Source of the DNA: Candidatus Auribacterota bacterium
GTDB lineage: Bacteria; Auribacterota; UBA6266
Length of the DNA stretch: 5,262 nucleotides
Direction of reading: 5' to 3'
Assembly (NCBI GenBank): GCA_016933315.1
Contig: JAFGBE010000120.1
Coordinates: forward strand, 1 to 5,262
The position numbers and the translations under genes were made by a program. Shown piece by piece: positions 1 to 5,262 of this stretch. Below the pieces are notes generated by a model. The model ran no database searches. It had not been told where the DNA came from and worked only from the letters and a program-made list of their open reading frames with translations. Position 1 is the first letter of the stretch, and the number at the start of each line of letters is the position of its first letter.

Positions 1-1
1 A

Positions 2-892
2 AAACAGTTTTTGAATGATTTATATTTTGACGAGCCTTTATGCAACCACACATCATTCAAGGTCGGCGGCCCCGCCGATATTTTTTTTAAACCCGATTCT
101 GTTGAACAGCTGGCGTCTTTCCTTCAGGTTATAAATGATGAAAAACTCAAATATTTTGTGATAGGGAACGGGACAAACCTTCTTTTTGCCGATAACGGTT
201 TCAGGGGCGCCGTAATCCAGCTTTCGAAACCTGTTTTCAGGACTCTGGAAATTGAATCCGATTCAGCAACCTGCGGTTCAGGTGTGAATATGACGGAGTT
301 GGCTTATAAAACGGCCGAGATAGGCCTTTCCGGGTGCGAATATATGGCAGGCCTGCCGGGGACTATCGGAGGCGCTGTCATTACAAACGCGGGCGCTTTC
401 GGGCAAGACGCCGGCAATATCGTTGAGAAAATCGAATCAATAGATGGAACGGGAAAAAAATCAATCTTCGGGAAAGCCGATATGGTTTTCAGTTACAGAA
501 AATGCAGTCTTTCGCAAGTTAATGTGATTGTTACCAGGGTTTTCCTCCGCCTCTTCCGGGAAAAACGCGAATCTGTGGAAAAAAGGGTAAAGGAATTTTT
601 AAGCAGCAGGGATAAATCATGTGTGAATGCGGCTAATGCCGGCAGTGTCTTTAAAAACCCAGGCAGCGTGTCCGCCTGGAAGCTGATAGACGGAGCGGGC
701 CTCAGGAATGTCAGGCTCGGCGGCGCGAGAGTTTCTGATAAACATGCGAATGTCATTATTAACGAGGGAAATGCGACCTCAAGGGATATAAGGAACCTGA
801 TAGAGATAGTGCAGGTCAAGGTTTTTGAGCAGTTCGGGATAGGATTGGAAACGGAGATAAAAATCATACCGGAGATTCTGGATGCGCAGTAA
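2..892 (+). CDS. murB: UDP-N-acetylenolpyruvoylglucosamine reductase MurB (5' end probably outside the window)
   Basis: MurB is a cytoplasmic FAD enzyme that uses NADPH to reduce UDP-GlcNAc-enolpyruvate to UDP-MurNAc, the second committed step of peptidoglycan synthesis. Counting from the TTG at 11, the FAD-binding region shows HTSFKVGGPAD (13-23), VIGNGTNLL (50-58) and AGLPGTIGGAVITNAGAFG (113-131). The substrate region has FSYRKC (160-165) with the family's catalytic Tyr-Arg pair. GSVFKNP (211-217) carries the proton-donor serine S212. The C-terminus has DKHANVIIN (243-251) and LETEI (279-283) with the conserved glutamate. The length of about 293 aa fits the shorter type II MurB family. The frame stays open to the left edge, and no ribosome binding site precedes the TTG at 11. 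The family usually has more residues before the EPL..HTSF motif, so the true start is probably upstream. The 3' end overlaps ddl by 11 nt. Identity is certain; the start is not. Confidence 0.96.
   Translation, partial: KQFLNDLYFDEPLCNHTSFKVGGPADIFFKPDSVEQLASFLQVINDEKLKYFVIGNGTNLLFADNGFRGAVIQLSKPVFRTLEIESDSATCGSGVNMTELAYKTAEIGLSGCEYMAGLPGTIGGAVITNAGAFGQDAGNIVEKIESIDGTGKKSIFGKADMVFSYRKCSLSQVNVIVTRVFLRLFREKRESVEKRVKEFLSSRDKSCVNAANAGSVFKNPGSVSAWKLIDGAGLRNVRLGGARVSDKHANVIINEGNATSRDIRNLIEIVQVKVFEQFGIGLETEIKIIPEILDAQ
62..88 (+). terminator. Terminator-like hairpin plus T8 run inside murB
   Basis: Arms 62-68 (GTCGGCG) and 73-79 (CGCCGAT) pair over seven positions: five G-C, one A-U and one G-U. The loop is GCCC. 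One A follows, then eight consecutive T (81-88). This is the layout of an intrinsic terminator in the sense direction, but it lies within the coding region. The bases also encode the conserved MurB motif VGGPAD followed by Ile-Phe-Phe, so protein constraint may explain it. Translating ribosomes would normally prevent folding, so any effect would be conditional (polarity or attenuation). Function is inferred only. Confidence 0.25.
871..884 (+). promoter_or_regulatory. Ribosome binding site and start of ddl within murB
   Basis: GGAG at 871-874 lies 7 nt before the ATG at 882 and supports that start, even though it falls inside the last codons of murB. The resulting 11-nt overlap implies translational coupling of ddl to murB. 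Confidence 0.7.
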
Positions 893-1850
893 GATAAAAA
901 AGGTTGCGGTTATCATGGGGGGAGCTTCCTCGGAGAGGGAAGTTTCCATAAGATCGGGCAAAGCGATCGTTGAAGGGCTTAAAGGTTCCGGGTACGAAGT
1001 CGAAGAAGTGTTGCTGAAAAGCGAGAACGAGAAAGAGGTTATGGAATGCATGGACAAGACCGGCCCCGATATAGTCTTCATAGCCCTGCACGGTAAATTC
1101 GGGGAGGACGGCAAAATCCAGAAGCTTCTTGAGGAATCAGGGATACCGTACACGGGGTCGGGTGTTTTCTCGAGTAATACATCCCTTGATAAGATAAAAT
1201 CGAAAAAGTGTTTTATGCAGGAAAATATCAGGACGCCGGACTTTGAAATAATAGATTGTGACAATCCTTCCAGGGCTATAAAACTGAAGTTCCCTCTTGT
1301 GATCAAGCCGCCTCTTGAAGGTTCAAGTATCGGCGTGACGATTGTGAATACAAAGAAGGATTATGTGGAAGGCATTAAAAATGCGTTCAAGTTCGAAAAT
1401 GAAGGGTGTGTCCTTGTGGAAGAATTCATTGCGGGGAAAGAACTCACGGTCGGGATACTCGATGAAGAGCCCCTTCCGGTGATAAATATCGTTCCCAAGA
1501 GCGGGACATATGATTACAAATCAAAATATTCAAAAGGTATGACCGAATATATTGTCCCTGCTAAAATACCGTCCAGATGTATGAGGGAGGCCCAGCATTT
1601 GGGCCTGGAAACATTTAAGGCTCTCAGATGCTACGGTTTTGCAAGGATAGACATGATTCTGGGAGAGGATAAGCTGTGTTATGTCCTTGAGGTTAATACT
1701 ATACCCGGTTTCACGGAAACAAGCTTGTTGCCTAAAGCCGCGAAAAGCAGGGGAATTGATTTCAAGGAGCTGTGCGAAAGAATATTGCTGTCGGGGTTTG
1801 AAAGGTTCTTGAGATTGCGGACTGCCAGGGAAAATGCCGTCGGGTTTTAA
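882..1850 (+). CDS. ddl: D-alanine–D-alanine ligase
   Basis: This ATP-grasp enzyme joins two D-alanines in the cytoplasm; the dipeptide is then added by MurF to the peptidoglycan precursor. The N-terminal domain shows VAVIMGGASSEREVS (8-22), with E18 matching the E. coli DdlB glutamate that binds the first D-Ala, and ALHGKFGEDG (68-77). The ATP-grasp part has FPLVIKPPLEGSSIGV (137-152) and VEEFIAGKELTVG (179-191). TYDYKSKY (209-216) ends in Y216, the position where tyrosine marks D-Ala rather than D-lactate specificity. Metal ligands are D257 (ARIDMI), E270 and N272 (LEVNTIPGFTETSL). At 322 aa it is close to the usual length of just over 300. The last 20 residues or so, after the final helix, are basic and poorly conserved. 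The gene starts inside murB and is followed by ftsQ after 17 nt, the classical dcw order. A normal vancomycin-sensitive D-Ala-D-Ala product is expected. Confidence 0.97.
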   Translation: MRSKIKKVAVIMGGASSEREVSIRSGKAIVEGLKGSGYEVEEVLLKSENEKEVMECMDKTGPDIVFIALHGKFGEDGKIQKLLEESGIPYTGSGVFSSNTSLDKIKSKKCFMQENIRTPDFEIIDCDNPSRAIKLKFPLVIKPPLEGSSIGVTIVNTKKDYVEGIKNAFKFENEGCVLVEEFIAGKELTVGILDEEPLPVINIVPKSGTYDYKSKYSKGMTEYIVPAKIPSRCMREAQHLGLETFKALRCYGFARIDMILGEDKLCYVLEVNTIPGFTETSLLPKAAKSRGIDFKELCERILLSGFERFLRLRTARENAVGF

Positions 1851-1852
1851 TC

Positions 1853-1867
1853 GGGAGGGTCTCTTTA
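1853..1867 (+). promoter_or_regulatory. Strong ribosome binding site of ftsQ
   Basis: GGGAGGG (1853-1859) contains GGAGG at 1854-1858, 9 nt before the ftsQ ATG at 1868. It is the best Shine-Dalgarno match in the window and fills most of the 17-nt gap after ddl. It fixes the ftsQ start. Confidence 0.8.
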
Positions 1868-2707
1868 ATGTTCGGCAGGAAAAAAAGAAATTATAAGATA
1901 CTGGATATCCAGTCGGGGAGCAGGAGAAAAATCGGACGGACGCTCGCGTCCAGCGTGAAAGGCCCGACTCCTTTTCTTATAATTATGCCGCTTGCCCTGT
2001 TCGTCATCGCAGGAGTTGTCCTGTTTTTTAAATCGTATATCCGGACGGAAACCTATTTCAATATAAGGAAGGTCATTATTTCAAATAATCATTTTTACAG
2101 CAAAAAGGACATTATCGAGGCTGCGGATATAAGTTCCGGGCAGAATATTTTTTCAGTCGGGCTTAAAGACATATCGGATAATATAGAGTCGCTTCCCAAT
2201 ATTGCCGCCGCCTGCGTTACCAGGCGCGTACCCGACACTATATTCGTGAAGATTTATGAACGAGAGGCTGTTGCCCAGGTGGAATCGGGAAGGTTTTATC
2301 TTGTTGACGAGGAAGGTGTTGTCCTTGAACCTGTGTATAATATAAGGAAGGAAGATCTTCCCGTTATAAAGGGTTGTGAAATTGCGGGTTTGGCTCCGGG
2401 CGCCAGGATTACCGATCCGCAGATAAAGCTTGCCGTTAAGCTTATCGCTTATACGCTGGATGTCATGGTGAGGGCTTATGTAAATCCCAGGGATGTGGAT
2501 ATTTCAGATGATACGGAAATAAGGATGATAATAAACCAGGGCGCGGTTGCGAGGTTTCAGAGGAAAGATTTTGACCAGAACATGGAAAAACTGGTCAACA
2601 GGCTTGTTAAGATTGTCCAGGATTCCATCCAGAGAAATAAAACGGTTGAATCCATAGATATGAGGTTTGACCGCGTCCCTGTTAAATTCAAGGAAAAGGA
2701 TGCTTAG
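1868..2707 (+). CDS. ftsQ: Cell division protein FtsQ (POTRA domain, DivIB family)
   Basis: FtsQ is a bitopic membrane protein that links early and late divisome proteins, through the FtsL/FtsB complex in characterised species. The layout is typical. A basic cytoplasmic tail (about 1-33, rich in Lys and Arg) precedes one membrane segment (about 35-55, TPFLIIMPLALFVIAG and following). The POTRA domain follows (about 63-132): FNIRKVIISNNHFYSKKDI, then GQNIFSVGL and RRVPDTIFVKIYEREAVA. The beta domain (about 135-275) begins with the FYLVDEEGVVLE signature (143-154) and ends with VESIDMRFDRVPVKF (260-274). At 279 aa it has the family's usual length. The ATG is supported by a strong GGGAGGG site. 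It lies between ddl and ftsA, and its stop directly abuts the ftsA start. Sequence conservation in this family is low, so the call rests on architecture plus gene order, which agree. Confidence 0.93.
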   Translation: MFGRKKRNYKILDIQSGSRRKIGRTLASSVKGPTPFLIIMPLALFVIAGVVLFFKSYIRTETYFNIRKVIISNNHFYSKKDIIEAADISSGQNIFSVGLKDISDNIESLPNIAAACVTRRVPDTIFVKIYEREAVAQVESGRFYLVDEEGVVLEPVYNIRKEDLPVIKGCEIAGLAPGARITDPQIKLAVKLIAYTLDVMVRAYVNPRDVDISDDTEIRMIINQGAVARFQRKDFDQNMEKLVNRLVKIVQDSIQRNKTVESIDMRFDRVPVKFKEKDA

Positions 2708-2710
2708 ATG
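2691..2710 (+). promoter_or_regulatory. Ribosome binding site of ftsA inside the end of ftsQ
   Basis: AGGAAAAGGA (2691-2700) lies in the last ftsQ codons. AGGA at 2697-2700 is 7 nt before the ftsA ATG. The ftsQ TAG (2705-2707) is followed at once by the ATG (2708-2710), so ribosomes finishing ftsQ can restart on ftsA. Confidence 0.65.
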
Positions 2711-3949
2711 TTCCTCCGAAAAAATAATGAAGATATAATTGCGGGCCTGGATATAGGGACAAGCAAGATATGCGCGGTTGTCGCCGAAAAAAGGGATAAC
2801 GGGGAAGTAAAAATAATCGGCGCGGGCGTCAAGCCTTCGCACGGGATCAGGAAAGGCGTCGTCGTAAATGTAGAAAGTACGATAGAGTCGATAATTGATG
2901 CAGTCAATGATGCGGAGAAAATGTCGAAGACAGATATTAATTCCGTTTATATAACGATAACAGGCTCGCATATTAAAAGCAGCGGCGCAAAGGGATCGAT
3001 AATAATTTCCAATAAAGATAATATAATTAATGACGATGATATAAGATCTGTCATAGATAAAGCATGTAATATATCCCTGCCGGACGACATGGAAGTTATA
3101 CATTCTCTCCCGCAGGAATATGTTGTGGACGGTCAGGATGGTATAAAGAACCCGAAGGGCATGATAGGGACCCAGTTAGACGTTGATGTCCATCTTATTT
3201 CCGGTTCAGTAGCTTCCGAAAGGAATATCATCAAGACAGTGACAAGCTCCGGTTTTGACGTTGAAGGCGTTGTTGTCCAGTCTTTGGCGTCGAGCATCGC
3301 CGTCTTGAAGCAGGAAGAAAGGGATTCCGGGGTCCTGTTGATAGATATAGGCGGGGGCACAACGGATTTCATTGTCTTTGTCGACGGTTTGGTAAGGCAT
3401 TCGGAAGTGTTTGCGGTGGGAGGGGATCACATAACAAATGATATTTCCATAGGGTTAAAAGTGTCCATTCCCATAGCGGAAAAAATAAAGAAGAAATACG
3501 GCTGCAGCCTGACTTCCATGGTCGGTAGGGATGAGGAATTTTTTATTGAAGGGGCTTTAAGCACCGATAAAATACGGATACCCAGGATGAAGCTTGCGGA
3601 AATTATGCAGATGAGGATTGAAGAAATAATTTCCATAATAGCAAAGCATGTGGATAGTTATGAAAGTCTGCTGAGCGCGGGGATAGTCCTTACTGGAGGC
3701 TGTTGCAATATACCCGGGTTTGAGCAGCTTGTTAAGGCGAAAATGGACATTCCCGTGAGAATAGGCAAGCCGCTGGATATTTGCGGGCAGGTCGAAGTCC
3801 TGGACGCGCCTGAATTTGCCGCGAGTATAGGCCTGGTTAAATTCGGCTTGCTCTACGGCGGAGAAGGATCTTATTATGCCTTTTCCCCCAAGAGCATTTT
3901 TAAGAAGTTTTCATTGTATTTCGGCAGCATTTTCAGAAAGAAAGGTTAA
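2708..3949 (+). CDS. ftsA: Cell division protein FtsA (actin-like membrane anchor of FtsZ)
   Basis: FtsA is an actin/Hsp70-fold ATPase that binds the FtsZ C-terminal peptide, tethers FtsZ to the membrane and helps recruit later divisome proteins. Visible motifs are the phosphate-1 loop AGLDIGTSKICAVV (12-25), the segment KPSHGIRKGVVVN (42-54) leading into the SHS2 (1C) subdomain (roughly 85-165, from YITITGSHIKS), the phosphate-2 loop LLIDIGGGTTDF (210-221), FAVGGDHITNDI (235-246), and the adenosine motif GIVLTGGCCNIPGF (325-338). The final residues SIFKKFSLYFGSIFRKKG (396-413) form a basic, hydrophobic amphipathic helix, the expected membrane-targeting sequence. The linker before it is very short. 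At 413 aa it has the family's usual length. The adenosine motif has Cys-Cys (332-333) where many FtsA proteins have small residues; this is not expected to abolish binding. It sits directly after ftsQ and 14 nt before ftsZ. Confidence 0.97.
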   Translation: MFLRKNNEDIIAGLDIGTSKICAVVAEKRDNGEVKIIGAGVKPSHGIRKGVVVNVESTIESIIDAVNDAEKMSKTDINSVYITITGSHIKSSGAKGSIIISNKDNIINDDDIRSVIDKACNISLPDDMEVIHSLPQEYVVDGQDGIKNPKGMIGTQLDVDVHLISGSVASERNIIKTVTSSGFDVEGVVVQSLASSIAVLKQEERDSGVLLIDIGGGTTDFIVFVDGLVRHSEVFAVGGDHITNDISIGLKVSIPIAEKIKKKYGCSLTSMVGRDEEFFIEGALSTDKIRIPRMKLAEIMQMRIEEIISIIAKHVDSYESLLSAGIVLTGGCCNIPGFEQLVKAKMDIPVRIGKPLDICGQVEVLDAPEFAASIGLVKFGLLYGGEGSYYAFSPKSIFKKFSLYFGSIFRKKG

Positions 3950-3952
3950 AGC

Positions 3953-3966
3953 GGGGTGCGACATTG
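3953..3966 (+). promoter_or_regulatory. ftsZ translation start: wobble Shine-Dalgarno site and TTG codon
   Basis: GGGGTG (3953-3958) can pair with the anti-Shine-Dalgarno sequence using one G-U wobble, 5 nt before TTG at 3964-3966. No in-frame ATG or GTG occurs between the ftsA stop and this TTG. The next in-frame ATG, at 4078, would remove the nucleotide-binding loop. TTG is therefore the start, although it is a weak initiation codon for a protein normally needed in large amounts. Confidence 0.7.
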
Positions 3967-5127
3967 CTAAGATTTGATTTTCAGCAAAATGAGAAGAAAC
4001 TGGTCTTTAAGCTTTTCGGACTGGGCGACGGGGGCATCAACACACTGGATACCTTTATCAATAAAGGTATTGGAGGAATGGAATTAATAGCGGTAAACAC
4101 CGAGCCTGCATCCCTTGAAAAGTCGGCGGCCCACAGGAAAATCGAGATAGGCGGATCCGCCGTGAAAGGCCAGGGGACAGGCGGGGATATAAGCGTCGGT
4201 AAAAAAGCCGCTGAAAATGCGTATAAAGAATTTTTTGAAGCAAGCCATAACGCCGATGTTGTTTTTGTGACTGCCGGCCTGGGCGGAGGCACGGGTTCGG
4301 GCGCTATAAACGTAGTGGTCCGCGCGGCCAAGGAAGCCGGAAGCCTTGTGGTATGCCTGGTTACAAAACCTTTCAATTTTGAGGGCAGGATGAGGTTGAA
4401 CCAGGCCACCGAAAGTGTCAAGGAGTTGAAAGATATTGCCGATTCACTGATCATTATCCCGAATGACAGGCTGCTTGATATTATGACGGAAGACACGTCT
4501 TTTGTTGATGCGTTTAAGGCTACCAATGAAGTTATATGCGAAGTTGTCAATGCTTTGTATGCCATGGTTACCAAGCCGAGCCTGATTAAAATTGACTTTG
4601 CGGATGTGAAATCTGTTCTTGAAGACGGGGGAGAATGTATGCTCGGGTTCGGGGATGCGACAGGAAAGGATAAGGCGCTAAGAGCCGTTGAAATGGCGCT
4701 AGTAAGCCCCCTGATGGATAAAAACAGGCTTATGAATTCGAAGAATATCCTTATCAGCATGATAGGAGGCAGGGATATAGGCTTGTTTGAGGTGAGTGAT
4801 TCGCTCAAGTCGATTCAACAGATTACCAGTATGGAGTCCAATGCGGTTCTGGGAGTGACTGTAGACGAGGATTTTAATGACCGTGTGCATGTTACTGTTC
4901 TCGCCAGCGGGAGCGTTTCCGAAGAAAAGAGGGATCCTGCGTTTGAATTGCTTCCGGACATGGAAGACACAAGGGAAGAGCAGCCGGCGCTTATACACGT
5001 TGCGCCAAGGGGCAAATTCGATAAAACAGAACCGTCAATAATAGACGGGATAGACCTTGATGTGCCGACTTTCCTGAGGAAATCGAAACGCGATTGGTAT
5101 ACAAAAATTATGGGTAAGAAAAATTAA
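3964..5127 (+). CDS. ftsZ: Cell division GTPase FtsZ (tubulin family), with a divergent T7 loop
   Basis: FtsZ polymerises with GTP into the cytokinetic ring at midcell and is held at the membrane by FtsA. Visible motifs: the N-terminal glycine loop GLGDGGIN (19-26), AVNTEPASL (43-51), GQGTGGDISVG (69-79), the tubulin signature GGGTGSG (107-113), FNFEGRMR (137-144), IPNDRLL (165-171), AFKATNEV (183-190), the T7 loop region KPSLIKIDFADV (204-215), and the C-terminal core strand VHVTVLASG (308-316). A short linker (about 317-361) leads to the conserved FtsA-binding peptide GIDLDVPTFLRK (362-373) and a basic tail SKRDWYTKIMGKKN (374-387). At 387 aa the length is normal. Oddities: the T7 consensus GxxNxDxxD reads S206-K209-D211-D214, so both catalytic aspartates remain but Gly and Asn are replaced. 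The signature has Ser, as in tubulin, instead of the usual GGGTGTG. Position after ftsA confirms identity. Confidence 0.97.
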   Translation: MLRFDFQQNEKKLVFKLFGLGDGGINTLDTFINKGIGGMELIAVNTEPASLEKSAAHRKIEIGGSAVKGQGTGGDISVGKKAAENAYKEFFEASHNADVVFVTAGLGGGTGSGAINVVVRAAKEAGSLVVCLVTKPFNFEGRMRLNQATESVKELKDIADSLIIIPNDRLLDIMTEDTSFVDAFKATNEVICEVVNALYAMVTKPSLIKIDFADVKSVLEDGGECMLGFGDATGKDKALRAVEMALVSPLMDKNRLMNSKNILISMIGGRDIGLFEVSDSLKSIQQITSMESNAVLGVTVDEDFNDRVHVTVLASGSVSEEKRDPAFELLPDMEDTREEQPALIHVAPRGKFDKTEPSIIDGIDLDVPTFLRKSKRDWYTKIMGKKN

Positions 5128-5144
5128 GAGCGCTCCTGATTTTT
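5119..5144. terminator. Possible bidirectional terminator at the ftsZ/mazG convergent junction
   Basis: Arms 5119-5129 and 5134-5144 form an imperfect hairpin around the loop GCGC (5130-5133). Six A-U pairs form the base (AAAAAT with ATTTTT). Five further positions are mostly paired, with one mismatch and one wobble per strand. Each strand ends its 3' arm in five T. It covers both stop codons, where transcription from both sides should end. The stem is AU-rich and weak, so this is a suggestion from position and symmetry. Confidence 0.35.
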
Positions 5145-5262
5145 GGCTTTCTCCCAGTAACTGTCTAGTTTTTTCATGGTCAGCTTTGAGATGTCCTCTT
5201 TTTTCTTTTTAATGATATCTTCCATTTTTCTGAATCTCCGGTCGAATTTTTTTATTGATTTG
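5124..5262 (-). CDS. mazG: Nucleoside triphosphate pyrophosphohydrolase MazG, C-terminal fragment
   Basis: Reading the - strand leftward from the window edge gives 45 residues and a TAA stop (complement of 5124-5126). They contain SIKKFDRRFRKME near the start and LTMKKLDSYWEKAKNQ near the end. This matches the C-terminal end of MazG, where a KFxRRFxxxE helix is followed by a linker and a final LxxLDxxWExAK helix. MazG hydrolyses nucleoside triphosphates to monophosphates plus pyrophosphate, cleaning the nucleotide pool. Only the last part of the second MazG domain is present; the metal-binding EExxE motifs would lie beyond 5262. The gene converges on ftsZ, and the two stop codons share four bases. 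The fragment is short, so the call rests on the helix pattern alone. It is too short to judge whether the gene is intact. Confidence 0.8.
   Translation of the reverse strand, partial: KSIKKFDRRFRKMEDIIKKKKEDISKLTMKKLDSYWEKAKNQERS

Noticed and set aside
206..217. Ddl Y216-type residue examined for a possible D-Ala-D-Lac (vancomycin resistance) ligase; positions are residues of the ddl product
   Set aside because: The motif YDYKSKY keeps the tyrosine typical of D-Ala-D-Ala ligases, and no vanH- or vanX-like neighbours are present.
779..1306. A 175-codon open frame on the - strand across the murB/ddl junction
   Set aside because: It is antisense to two unmistakable genes, shows no family motif, and I saw no supporting ribosome site.
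1588..1606. Inverted repeat AGGCCCA / TGGGCCT with a 5-nt loop inside ddl
   Set aside because: There is no T-run on either side, and 7-bp stems with short loops are expected by chance a couple of times in a window of this size.
2504..3103. A 199-codon open frame on the - strand across ftsQ/ftsA, rich in Tyr, Ile and Arg
   Set aside because: It is a shadow of the coding strand. The composition reflects reversed AT-rich codons and shows no motif.
4528..4536. Possible loss of the guanine-contacting residue in FtsZ at A-T-N-E-V
   Set aside because: The first residue of the pair (N188) aligns with the Asn or Asp found there in E. coli and B. subtilis, so the contact is kept. The following Glu is not the key position.
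3981..4808. A 275-codon open frame on the - strand opposite ftsZ
   Set aside because: It lies wholly antisense to a clear ftsZ, has low-complexity Ser/Pro/Leu-rich content, shows no recognisable motif, and is a mirror effect of ftsZ codon use.
5128..5135. 8-bp palindrome GAGCGCTC as a separate protein-binding site
   Set aside because: It is too short to be significant, and it lies at the tip of the junction hairpin already described.

Overview
The window is a compact piece of a bacterial division and cell wall (dcw) cluster. Five genes on the + strand follow the conserved order murB – ddl – ftsQ – ftsA – ftsZ. The C-terminal end of a mazG-type gene runs toward them on the - strand from the right edge. 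I see no mobile elements, tRNA or rRNA genes, CRISPR or viral genes. No gap between genes exceeds about 17 bases.

Layout: murB (partial or near the left edge, stop at 892) overlaps ddl (882-1850) by 11 nt. A 17-nt gap carrying a strong Shine-Dalgarno site precedes ftsQ (1868-2707). The ftsA ATG (2708) follows the ftsQ stop with no spacing. A 14-nt gap then leads to ftsZ (3964-5127), which starts with TTG. The mazG stop overlaps the ftsZ stop by 4 nt (TTAA, 5124-5127). This spacing indicates one translationally coupled operon entering from the left and ending at a convergent junction. An imperfect AU-rich hairpin with T-runs on both strands sits exactly at that junction and may be a bidirectional terminator.

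How the genes work together: MurB completes UDP-MurNAc, and Ddl makes the D-Ala-D-Ala dipeptide later added to the stem peptide. FtsQ is a bitopic scaffold of the divisome. FtsA anchors FtsZ to the membrane through a C-terminal amphipathic helix, and FtsZ forms the constricting ring. MazG is a housekeeping NTP pyrophosphohydrolase unrelated to the operon.

Organism: a bacterium of moderate GC with peptidoglycan and a classical FtsA/FtsQ/FtsZ divisome. The proteins are typical in architecture but not close to any model species I can recognise. FtsZ in particular departs from consensus. An uncultured lineage (for example of the Omnitrophota or Elusimicrobiota type) is a guess only, and the window holds no ribosomal or taxonomic marker to settle it.

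I do not find a new multi-gene system. The points most worth a second look are a non-canonical T7 (synergy) loop in FtsZ, terminator-like hairpins followed by T-runs inside murB and ftsQ, and the convergent ftsZ/mazG junction.
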